Shown: positions 1-5,632 of the stretch, in pieces | Position numbering within the stretch: position 1 is the first letter of the stretch | How the letters are laid out: each line of letters opens with the position of its first letter | Origin: an uncultured Rikenellaceae bacterium | GTDB lineage: Bacteria; Bacteroidota; Bacteroidia; Bacteroidales; Rikenellaceae | Reading direction: 5' to 3' | DNA: 5,667 nucleotides | Assembly: GCA_947037995.1 (NCBI GenBank) | Contig: CAMQUV010000087.1 | Location: 1-5,667 of the forward strand | Position numbers and translations under genes: made by a program | The notes under the pieces: model-generated | Databases searched by the model: none | What the model was told of the DNA's origin: nothing | The model's input: only the letters and a program-made list of their open reading frames with translations

Positions 1-2
1 CT

Positions 3-200
3 ATTGTAATGCGCCGTGCCGAGAGTAATTGCAGCTGTTTACGTGTGCGAATGAGTGAGAGGGTTGCAAAACCGGGCGACAGTATAAGTTTACGTTTGAC
101 TTACGATGCTAAGGACAAGGGTCATTTTTACAAGCGTGTGACACTTTTGGGCAATGGGTTAGAATGGGATAATATTATAGTTAGGGGCGAGGTGCGATAA
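3..200 (+). CDS. C-terminal fragment of a DUF1573-like protein (5' truncated)
   Basis: The reading frame is open from the left edge (first full codon at 3) and ends with TAA at 198-200, so about 65 C-terminal residues are visible and the true start lies outside the window. The visible part has a Cys-x-Cys pair (NCSCL, residues 10 and 12 of the fragment), then a KPGDS turn, LTYDAKDKGHF and a final beta-rich IIVRGEVR. That order (Cys motif, P-G-[DE], a Y-D segment, K-G-x-F, terminal strand) is what I know from DUF1573 domains, an Ig-like fold common in Bacteroidetes envelope or secreted proteins. The molecular function of that family is unknown. The N-terminus is missing, so a signal peptide cannot be assessed. 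It lies on the same strand as carA but is separated by 148 bp containing a promoter-like site, so it is probably not part of the car operon. The assignment rests on a short motif match and is moderate. Confidence 0.6.
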   Translation: MVMRRAESNCSCLRVRMSERVAKPGDSISLRLTYDAKDKGHFYKRVTLLGNGLEWDNIIVRGEVR

Positions 201-271
201 GAAAATGATTGAGGAGGCATCAAAATAGGTATGATAGGGGTAAAAAAAAAGGTTAATTTCTGGTCTGTTTT

Positions 272-303
272 TTTGTAAGAGTGGATATTTTGGTTTAACT
301 TTG
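272..303 (+). promoter_or_regulatory. Bacteroidetes-type promoter for carAB
   Basis: TTTG at 272-275 and TAACTTTG at 296-303 are separated by 20 bp. This matches the primary sigma factor (SigABfr) consensus described for Bacteroides, a -33 TTTG and a -7 TAnnTTTG. Transcription would start near 308-312, giving a leader of about 40 nt before the carA ATG. A run of nine A (242-250) lies just upstream and could act as an A-tract. I see no Shine-Dalgarno sequence, no attenuator hairpin and no recognisable pyrimidine-responsive element in the leader. The rest of the 201-348 gap is AT-rich with no other feature I can support. Confidence 0.6.
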
Positions 304-348
304 TGCCTTTAGTAATAGTACACTAAAAAATTCACATATTCAAGACAA

Positions 349-1440
349 ATGTTACAATCAACTTCTGCAGAACTAATCCTCGAAAACGGTCAGCGTTTCG
401 CAGGGTTTTCTTTTGGCGCCCAGTGTTCAACTTCGGGCGAGATAGTTTTCAACACCTCGATGACAGGTTACCCAGAAAGCCTCACCGACCCCAGCTATGC
501 GGGTCAAATACTAGTGTTAACATTCCCTCTAATAGGCAACTACGGCGTGCCATCGAGCGAGAAGAAACAATGGGGGCTTCCCGAATTTTTCGAGAGCAAC
601 CAGATACATATTAAAGCCCTAGCAATCTCAGACTACGCAATGCACTACAGCCACTGGAACGCGGTTGAGAGTCTTTCGGAATGGATGGAGCGCGAAAACG
701 TCCCAGGCATATACGGTGTAGACACTAGGGAGTTAACTAAGATTATCCGCGAAAAAGGGGTAATGCTTGCAAAAATCCACGTTGAGGGAACAGCCGAACC
801 AAAAGAGTTCGAAAATCCAAACGTACGAAATTTGGTTGCAGAGGTCTCAACAAAAGAGATTAAGAGCTACGGCGACGGCGAGCACAAAATTGTGATGGTC
901 GATTGCGGCGTTAAGTTCAACATTCTGAGATGCCTGCTCAAACGTAACTGCACGGTAACGGTAGTACCTTGGGACTATGATTTCACAACAATGGATTACG
1001 ATGGCGTAATGGTATCAAACGGACCAGGCGACCCTGCGAAATGCTCGGCAACGGTTGAAAATATCAAAAGAGCGTTCGAAATAGGCAAACCTATTTTCGG
1101 AATATGCCTAGGCAACCAACTGCTAGCTACGGCAGCCGGGGCAACTACATACAAAATGAAATACGGACACCGCGGACACAACCAACCAGCCCTTGAGGTC
1201 GGAACAAATAGTGCTCTTATAACGTCACAAAACCACGGTTACGCAATCGACCCTGCGGGACTCGGAGCAGACTGGCGACCTTACTATACAAATCTAAATG
1301 ACGATACGATAGAAGGAATCATCCATAATACCAAACCATTTTTCAGCGTACAATTCCACCCAGAGGCGACTTCGGGGCCGGTAGATTCTGAATTTCTATT
1401 TGATAGATTTATGGACAACGTTAAGAATTTCAAGAAATAA
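349..1440 (+). CDS. carA: carbamoyl phosphate synthase small (glutaminase) subunit
   Basis: This 363-residue protein hydrolyses glutamine and passes ammonia to CarB in the cytoplasmic CarAB complex. Its length is close to the family norm (E. coli CarA is 382). Residues 1 to about 150 form the CarA-specific N-terminal domain, with FNTSMTGYPESLTDPSYAGQI at its core, split here only by my reading. The class I glutamine amidotransferase domain starts at about 180. The nucleophile is Cys253 in GICLGNQ; His337 and Glu339 in QFHPEAT complete the triad. VSNGPGDP (222-229) and SQNHGYAID (293-301) are further family motifs. Stop codons in frame at 310-318 leave ATG 349 as the natural start; no Shine-Dalgarno is present, as is common in Bacteroidetes. 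carB follows after 23 bp, so the two are probably co-transcribed. All catalytic residues are present and nothing suggests damage. Confidence 0.97.
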   Translation: MLQSTSAELILENGQRFAGFSFGAQCSTSGEIVFNTSMTGYPESLTDPSYAGQILVLTFPLIGNYGVPSSEKKQWGLPEFFESNQIHIKALAISDYAMHYSHWNAVESLSEWMERENVPGIYGVDTRELTKIIREKGVMLAKIHVEGTAEPKEFENPNVRNLVAEVSTKEIKSYGDGEHKIVMVDCGVKFNILRCLLKRNCTVTVVPWDYDFTTMDYDGVMVSNGPGDPAKCSATVENIKRAFEIGKPIFGICLGNQLLATAAGATTYKMKYGHRGHNQPALEVGTNSALITSQNHGYAIDPAGLGADWRPYYTNLNDDTIEGIIHNTKPFFSVQFHPEATSGPVDSEFLFDRFMDNVKNFKK

Positions 1441-1463
1441 AAAGCATAATATATATAACGAAA

Positions 1464-4400
1464 ATGCAAGAGAAGACATACAAAAAAGTGCTACTGCTAG
1501 GTAGTGGCGCGCTAAAGATTGGCGAAGCAGGAGAGTTTGACTACTCGGGTTCGCAAGCACTCAAAGCTCTGAAGGAAGAAGGCATCAACACGGTGCTCAT
1601 CAACCCAAATATCGCAACCGTTCAAACTTCTGAAGGCATCGCTGACACGGTGTACTTCTTACCAGTAACGCCTGAGTTTGTTGAGAGAGTAATCGAAAAA
1701 GAAAGACCTGACGGAATACTACTAGCCTTCGGCGGCCAAACTGCACTAAACTGTGGTGTGGCACTGTTCAAGAGTAATATTCTCGAAAAATATAACATCC
1801 AAGTGCTCGGAACGCCAGTTGAGGCGATTATGAACACCGAGGACCGTGAGTTATTCGTCCAAAAACTTGACCAAATAGACGTCAGCACAATCAAATCGGA
1901 AGCAGTAACATCTGTCAAAGAAGCCAAACGTGTTGCCAACGAACTTGGTTACCCAGTAATCATCCGCGCGGCCTATACGCTCGGGGGACTAGGCTCAGGA
2001 TTCTGTGATAACGACGAAGATATGGATGCGCTTGCAAATAAAGCGTTTACATATTCGCCTCAAATATTGGTAGAAAAATCACTCAAAGGGTGGAAAGAAA
2101 TCGAATACGAGGTTGTAAGAGACAAGTATGACAACTGTCTTACTATATGTAATATGGAAAACTTCGACCCGCTGGGAATCCACACGGGCGAGAGTATCGT
2201 TGTGGCACCCTGCCAAACGCTTTCTAACGCCGAAACTAACAAACTACGCGAGATTGCTATCAGAATTGTCAGACATATCGGTATCGTAGGAGAATGTAAT
2301 GTTCAATACGCACTCGACCCTTATTCGGAAGACTATAGAGTTATCGAGGTAAATGCGAGACTTAGCCGCTCATCGGCACTGGCGTCAAAAGCTACGGGAT
2401 ACCCACTAGCACACGTCGCTGCGAAATTGGGACTAGGCTACGGACTACACGAACTTAAAAACTCGGTTACCAAAACGACTACCGCTTGCTTCGAACCGGC
2501 TATTGACTATATAGTATGTAAAATTCCTAGATGGGACCTTAGTAAATTCAAGGGCGTCAGCAGACTGCTGGGAAGCTCTATGAAATCGGTTGGTGAGATT
2601 ATGTCTATTGGAAGAAACTTCGAAGAAGCTCTCCAAAAAGGGCTACGTATGATAGGTCAAGGAATGCACGGTTTCGTTGCTAACAAAGATTTCCTTGTCG
2701 AAGACATTGAGTCTGAACTAGTTAACGCAACTGACAAACGTATTTTCAACATAGCATACGCACTTAAAAACGGATTCTCGGTCGATAAAATCCACGATTT
2801 AACAAAGATTGACAAATGGTTCCTACACAAACTCCAAGGAATTATTGACCTTGAGACTGAGGTTGAGAAATACGACGCACTCGAAACACTGCCACTAGGG
2901 CTTCTGAAACAATCCAAACAAAAAGGATTCTCTGACTTCCAAGTAGCTAGAATGGTTCTCGACGTAAATGACTTGAATATGGAAGAAGGAATCAACAAAG
3001 TTCGTGAATACCGTAAGTCAAAAGGCATCGTACCGTTTGTGAAACAAATCGACACGCTCGCGGCGGAATACCCTGCACAAACTAACTACCTATATCTCAC
3101 ATACAATGCCTCTGCCCACGATATTGACTTCGCCAAAGATGACAAATCGGTGGTGGTACTGGGCTCTGGAGCATACCGAATTGGTAGCTCGGTCGAATTC
3201 GACTGGTGCTCTGTATCGGCAATCAACTCTGTTCGCGAAAACGGAATGAGAGCTGTGATGATTAACTACAACCCCGAAACTGTCTCTACCGATTACGATA
3301 TGTGCGACAGACTCTATTTCGACGAACTTACACTCGAGAGAGTACTTGATATTACAGACCTCGAAGAGCCAAAAGGTGTTATCGTATCTGTAGGCGGACA
3401 AATTCCTAATAACCTCGCTATGAGAATGAAATCTCATAATGTGAATATACTAGGAACAACAGCCGAAAATATCGACCGCGCTGAAGATAGACACAGATTC
3501 TCATCTATGCTCGACAACCTCGGCATTGACCAACCTAGATGGAAAGAACTTACATCAATGGACGAGATTTACCTGTTCGCTGACGAAGTCGGATTCCCAC
3601 TACTTATCAGACCTTCGTACGTTCTCTCAGGAGCGGCTATGAACGTAGTGTCAAATAACGAAGAGCTAGAATACTTCCTTAAACTTGCAACAAATGTCTC
3701 GAAACAACACCCAGTTGTTGTTACTGAGTTCATCGAAAATGCCAAAGAAATCGAAATCGACGCAGTTGCCAAAGACGGCGAAGTACTAATATACGCTATC
3801 TCCGAACACGTTGAGTTCGCAGGAGTTCACTCCGGAGATGCGACAATGGTATTCCCGGCGCAAAAACTGTATATCGAAACCGTTAGACGTATTAAGAAAA
3901 TCGCGAAACAAATTGCGATGGAACTCAATATCTCAGGACCATTTAATATGCAACTTCTTGCCAAAAATAACTTTATCAAAGTTATCGAGTGTAATCTAAG
4001 AGCGTCGAGGTCATTCCCGTTCGTCTCTAAAGTGCTGAAAGTTAACCTTATAGATATTGCCACCCGAGTTATGCTGGGTATAGACCCTAATGTCCCTGCC
4101 AAATCAGCATTCGACCTAGACTATGTCGGTATTAAAGCATCTCAGTTCTCGTTCTCAAGACTCCAAAAAGCCGATCCAGTACTTGGTGTCGAAATGGCCT
4201 CTACTGGCGAAGTTGGATGTATCGGCGAAAGCTATGACGAAGCTATACTTAAAAGTATGATTTCTGTGGGATATAGAATCCCTAAGAAAACAGTTCTGCT
4301 AAGTACAGGTGATACTAAATCTAAAACTCAAACTCTAGCGGCGGCTAAAGCGCTGCAAGAAAAAGATTTCACTATCTATGCAACTAAAGGCACGTCGGTG

Positions 4401-4697
4401 TTCCTTGCAGAAAATGGCGTCAAATCTATAGTTGTCGGATGGCCTGACCAAAACGAACAGGGACAACCAAATGCACTTGACCTTATCAAAGAAAGACAAG
4501 TAGAATTTGTTGTCAATATCCCGAAAAACCATACGAAAGATGAGCTAAATAATGACTATATTATTAGACGCTCAGCTATCGATTTCAATGTACCACTTTG
4601 TACCAACGGTAGACTTGCTAATGACTTTATTCTTGCGTTCTGCGCACTCAATGAAGACCAAATCGGCATTACCAGCTGGGAGGAATATACTGCGTAA
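1464..4697 (+). CDS. carB: carbamoyl phosphate synthase large subunit
   Basis: CarB (1077 residues; E. coli 1073) makes carbamoyl phosphate from bicarbonate, CarA-derived ammonia and two ATP. The first ATP-grasp half, the carboxyphosphate domain, covers about 1-400: GSGALKIGEAGEFDYSGSQ at 13-31, and ligands Arg128, Arg168, Glu214/216, His240, Gln281, Glu295 and Asn297. An oligomerisation domain spans about 400-550. The second half, the carbamoyl phosphate domain (about 553-930), repeats the pattern: GSGAYRIGSSVEFDW at 557-571, Arg666, Arg706, His779, Gln820, Glu832 and Asn834. The C-terminal MGS-like regulatory domain starts near 933, with ATKGTS at 963-968. Residues were placed by matching motifs to E. 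coli from memory. Stretches such as SRSSALASKATGYPLA and ECNLRASRSFPFVSK are closer to eukaryotic CPS1/CAD than to the E. coli enzyme, as I recall for other Bacteroidetes. ATG 1464 follows an A/T-rich leader without Shine-Dalgarno. The gene is intact. Confidence 0.97.
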   Translation: MQEKTYKKVLLLGSGALKIGEAGEFDYSGSQALKALKEEGINTVLINPNIATVQTSEGIADTVYFLPVTPEFVERVIEKERPDGILLAFGGQTALNCGVALFKSNILEKYNIQVLGTPVEAIMNTEDRELFVQKLDQIDVSTIKSEAVTSVKEAKRVANELGYPVIIRAAYTLGGLGSGFCDNDEDMDALANKAFTYSPQILVEKSLKGWKEIEYEVVRDKYDNCLTICNMENFDPLGIHTGESIVVAPCQTLSNAETNKLREIAIRIVRHIGIVGECNVQYALDPYSEDYRVIEVNARLSRSSALASKATGYPLAHVAAKLGLGYGLHELKNSVTKTTTACFEPAIDYIVCKIPRWDLSKFKGVSRLLGSSMKSVGEIMSIGRNFEEALQKGLRMIGQGMHGFVANKDFLVEDIESELVNATDKRIFNIAYALKNGFSVDKIHDLTKIDKWFLHKLQGIIDLETEVEKYDALETLPLGLLKQSKQKGFSDFQVARMVLDVNDLNMEEGINKVREYRKSKGIVPFVKQIDTLAAEYPAQTNYLYLTYNASAHDIDFAKDDKSVVVLGSGAYRIGSSVEFDWCSVSAINSVRENGMRAVMINYNPETVSTDYDMCDRLYFDELTLERVLDITDLEEPKGVIVSVGGQIPNNLAMRMKSHNVNILGTTAENIDRAEDRHRFSSMLDNLGIDQPRWKELTSMDEIYLFADEVGFPLLIRPSYVLSGAAMNVVSNNEELEYFLKLATNVSKQHPVVVTEFIENAKEIEIDAVAKDGEVLIYAISEHVEFAGVHSGDATMVFPAQKLYIETVRRIKKIAKQIAMELNISGPFNMQLLAKNNFIKVIECNLRASRSFPFVSKVLKVNLIDIATRVMLGIDPNVPAKSAFDLDYVGIKASQFSFSRLQKADPVLGVEMASTGEVGCIGESYDEAILKSMISVGYRIPKKTVLLSTGDTKSKTQTLAAAKALQEKDFTIYATKGTSVFLAENGVKSIVVGWPDQNEQGQPNALDLIKERQVEFVVNIPKNHTKDELNNDYIIRRSAIDFNVPLCTNGRLANDFILAFCALNEDQIGITSWEEYTA

Positions 4698-4761
4698 TAA
4701 ATAACTAATAACGTATAAGCACAGCTATTTTAAATATGTAAGTGCCAAAACGTAAATAATC

Positions 4762-4807
4762 AAATAGCGAATACGATTCTGTAATAAGAAAAGTATTCGC
4801 TATTTTT
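4762..4807 (+). terminator. intrinsic terminator of carAB
   Basis: A perfect 13-bp inverted repeat pairs 4762-4774 (AAATAGCGAATAC) with 4793-4805 (GTATTCGCTATTT). Inside it, TTCT (4777-4780) can pair with AGAA (4787-4790) to leave a 6-nt loop. The right arm runs into a T-run (4803-4807). It lies 65 bp after the carB stop codon, where an operon terminator is expected. The A-rich left arm could also work weakly for transcription arriving from the right. Confidence 0.82.
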
Positions 4808-4823
4808 ATGTGATTATACGACT

Positions 4824-4848
4824 AGAGAGAGAGAGAGAGAGAGAGAGA
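4824..4848. repeat. AG dinucleotide microsatellite (12.5 units)
   Basis: An uninterrupted AG repeat of 25 bp begins 16 bp after the terminator T-run and ends exactly at the left boundary of the first 136-bp repeat. Tracts this long are uncommon in bacteria and prone to slippage. No reading frame crosses it and no promoter is visible next to it, so a phase-variation role is not supported. It may mark the junction where the repeat cluster joined the operon's 3' flank. Confidence 0.95.
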
Positions 4849-4984
4849 CAACCTACAAAGCCGACAGGCAATTAAAAGGGGTCTTTGACCCCCAGTCGAG
4901 AGCCGCCCCCACGGCTCAGACTTATGCCAACGGCACTCGAAATATGCCTATCGGGAGTCTCCGCCTCGGCTCTCGAACCCAAAA
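4849..4984 (+). repeat. module A, copy 1 (136 bp)
   Basis: It aligns without gaps to 5480-5615, with about 16 mismatches, nearly all in the 3' half. From left to right it holds: GCCGACAGGC (4860-4869); hairpin GGGGTC-TTT-GACCCC (4878-4892); left arm TCGAGAGCCG (4896-4905) matching right arm CGGCTCTCGA (4967-4976); a local alternative GAGCCG (4900-4905) with CGGCTC (4912-4917); AGACT (4918-4922) with AGTCT (4956-4960); and hairpin TGCC-AAC-GGCA (4925-4935). In this copy the long pairing of 4861-4872 with 4943-4954 is weakened by mismatches. Confidence 0.9.
4860..4869 (+). repeat. GCCGACAGGC core motif (four occurrences)
   Basis: The 10-mer GCCGACAGGC occurs at 4860-4869, 5003-5012 and 5491-5500, each preceded by CAAA. 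The nine-base CCGACAGGC also occurs at 5329-5337, inside the right-hand part of the element at 5257-5343. In module A it is the left arm of the long stem. In the other two places it sits next to a different partner. Confidence 0.8.
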
Positions 4985-5012
4985 TAAAAGAAACCCAACA
5001 AAGCCGACAGGC

Positions 5013-5041
5013 TCAGCGGCGGATCCCCCCGCCGTCGCTGA
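5013..5041 (+). repeat. module B hairpin, copy 1
   Basis: TCAGCGGCGG (5013-5022) pairs with CCGTCGCTGA (5032-5041) over 10 bp with one G-T wobble (5019 with 5035). It follows module A copy 1 by 28 bp. A competing pairing exists: CGGCGGAT (5017-5024) is fully complementary to ATCCGCCG (5074-5081), which would enclose the following hairpin. Confidence 0.8.
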
Positions 5042-5063
5042 ATTCTACCTGAATAGAATTTTT
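5041..5063 (+). terminator. terminator-like hairpin with T-run
   Basis: AATTCTA (5041-5047) pairs with TAGAATT (5054-5060) around a 6-nt loop, and the T-run continues to 5063. It directly abuts the module B copy 1 hairpin. The stem is short and AT-rich, so termination is possible but not established; it may be just another structural arm of the cluster. Confidence 0.4.
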
Positions 5064-5075
5064 CATCGCCAGCAT

Positions 5076-5098
5076 CCGCCGTGACCAAATAATAAAAC
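5076..5098 (+). repeat. 23-bp direct repeat C, copy 1
   Basis: This 23-bp sequence (beginning CCGCCGTGACC and continuing into an A-rich tail) recurs identically at 5169-5191, 93 bp downstream. The GC-rich first part takes part in stems: 5074-5081 with 5017-5024 for this copy, and 5167-5172 with 5137-5142 for the second. The A-rich part acts as a linker. Confidence 0.88.
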
Positions 5099-5105
5099 CA
5101 AACTA

Positions 5106-5127
5106 AAACAACTCGCATAGGCGAAGC
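5106..5127 (+). repeat. 22-bp direct repeat D, copy 1
   Basis: It matches 5227-5248 at 21 of 22 positions. It contains GCGAAGC, the core of hairpin ATAGGC-GAA-GCCTAT (5117-5131). In copy 2 the 3' flank has diverged, so the outer part of that hairpin is lost although GCGAAGC remains. Confidence 0.85.
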
Positions 5128-5159
5128 CTATCAGTAGCGGTGCCAACGGCACTCGAGTT
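5110..5159 (+). other. three-way-junction element 1
   Basis: An outer stem AACTCG (5110-5115) / CGAGTT (5154-5159) encloses two perfect triloop hairpins, ATAGGC-GAA-GCCTAT (5117-5131) and GTGCC-AAC-GGCAC (5140-5152). The second hairpin and its 3' side (16 nt, 5141-5156) are identical to 4925-4940 of module A copy 1. The layout matches the elements at 5257-5343 and 5377-5460. Confidence 0.65.
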
Positions 5160-5168
5160 CTTCCCTCA

Positions 5169-5191
5169 CCGCCGTGACCAAATAATAAAAC
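5169..5191 (+). repeat. 23-bp direct repeat C, copy 2
   Basis: Identical to 5076-5098. CACCGC at 5167-5172, which overlaps its left end, can pair with GCGGTG (5137-5142), closing a loop over the second half of the element at 5110-5159. This competes with the GTGCC-AAC-GGCAC hairpin by overlapping its first bases. Confidence 0.88.
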
Positions 5192-5226
5192 TAAATAGCA
5201 AGCCGATAGCTACAAAATAGCCGATT

Positions 5227-5248
5227 AAACAACTGGCATAGGCGAAGC
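5227..5248 (+). repeat. 22-bp direct repeat D, copy 2
   Basis: This copy has a single C-to-G difference from 5106-5127. It lies just left of the element at 5257-5343, after a short segment in which AGCCGAT occurs twice (5201-5207 and 5219-5225) around a weak hairpin GCTA-CAAAA-TAGC (5209-5221). Confidence 0.85.
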
Positions 5249-5256
5249 TAAGAATA

Positions 5257-5343
5257 TCGAAGGCCTCCCCAAAAACTCGTGTGCTGTTAGCACCCGGAGA
5301 TGTTCTATATCTGAATATAGAACAAACCCCGACAGGCCTTCGA
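5257..5343 (+). other. three-way-junction element 2
   Basis: A perfect 10-bp outer stem, TCGAAGGCCT (5257-5266) / AGGCCTTCGA (5334-5343), encloses two hairpins. These are GTGCT-GTT-AGCAC (5281-5293) and the 10-bp TGTTCTATAT-CTGA-ATATAGAACA (5301-5324). Perfect nested complementarity of this extent in 87 bp is unlikely by chance. An open frame crosses the element but has no coding character. Confidence 0.75.
5277..5295 (+). repeat. 19-bp direct repeat E, copy 1
   Basis: Identical to 5395-5413. It consists of TCGT, the hairpin GTGCT-GTT-AGCAC and CC. It occupies the first inner arm of element 2 just as copy 2 does in element 3. Confidence 0.92.
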
Positions 5344-5376
5344 AATCAAAAACTAAGCAAACCATTTTGGTGCTAT

Positions 5377-5460
5377 AAGCCTGCGAGCCTGACTTCGTGT
5401 GCTGTTAGCACCCTCCCCTTGCGGAGGCGAGCAATACTAGATTGCTCTTTCCACAGGCTT
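5377..5460 (+). other. multi-arm junction element 3
   Basis: The outer stem AAGCCTG (5377-5383) / CAGGCTT (5454-5460) encloses three arms: GTGCT-GTT-AGCAC (5399-5411), CCTCC/GGAGG (5412-5416 with 5423-5427) and GAGCAAT-ACTAG-ATTGCTC (5429-5447). The arms follow each other with at most one unpaired base. The first arm lies in the 19-bp repeat shared with element 2, while the outer stem and the other arms differ in sequence. Confidence 0.72.
5395..5413 (+). repeat. 19-bp direct repeat E, copy 2
   Basis: Identical to 5277-5295, 118 bp downstream. The flanks on both sides have no clear similarity to those of copy 1, so only this core arm is shared between elements 2 and 3. Confidence 0.92.
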
Positions 5461-5479
5461 TGACTCAACCAACCAATAG

Positions 5480-5615
5480 CAACTTACAAAGCCGACAGGC
5501 AATTAAAAGGGGTCTTTGACCCCCAGTCGAGAGCCGCCCCCACAGCTCTGACTGATGGCAACGCCACTTGAGGATTGCCTGTCGGAGGTCTCCACCTCGG
5601 CTCTCGAATCCAAAA
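5480..5615 (+). repeat. module A, copy 2 (136 bp)
   Basis: This is the second copy, displaced by 631 bp. CCGACAGGCAAT (5492-5503) pairs perfectly over 12 bp with ATTGCCTGTCGG (5574-5585). The 10-bp arms TCGAGAGCCG (5527-5536) and CGGCTCTCGA (5598-5607) are kept. The two pairings cross each other, so they must form a pseudoknot or be alternatives. The GGGGTC-TTT-GACCCC hairpin (5509-5523) is unchanged. The small hairpin reads TGGC-AAC-GCCA (5556-5566), a swapped base pair compared with copy 1. Confidence 0.9.
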
Positions 5616-5632
5616 CAATTGGCAATTAACAA

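Noticed and set aside
231..278. 15-residue leader peptide (MIGVKKKVNFWSVFL) upstream of carA
   Set aside because: It overlaps the -33 element and lies upstream of the inferred transcription start, so it would not be on the carAB transcript; the AGGAGG-like sequence before it (211-217) is too distant to be persuasive.
304..348. Attenuator, riboswitch or PyrR-like site in the carA leader
   Set aside because: Only about 40 nt of AT-rich leader remain after the inferred start site, with no stable hairpin, T-run or recognisable aptamer.
2657..3055. 132-residue antisense open frame inside carB
   Set aside because: It is a frame shadow of an intact conserved gene, is rich in Ser and hydrophobic residues as such shadows often are, and no promoter is visible for it.
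5377..5460. tRNA gene
   Set aside because: It has a 7-bp outer stem and three arms, but no T-loop consensus, no 7-nt anticodon loop and no usual D-arm; the first arm has a 3-nt loop and is shared with an element that is not cloverleaf-like.
5281..5463. 60-residue open frame on the + strand
   Set aside because: It starts inside a hairpin of junction element 2, runs through two structured elements, has no ribosome-binding signal and its product shows no recognisable domain. The bases are explained by the repeats.
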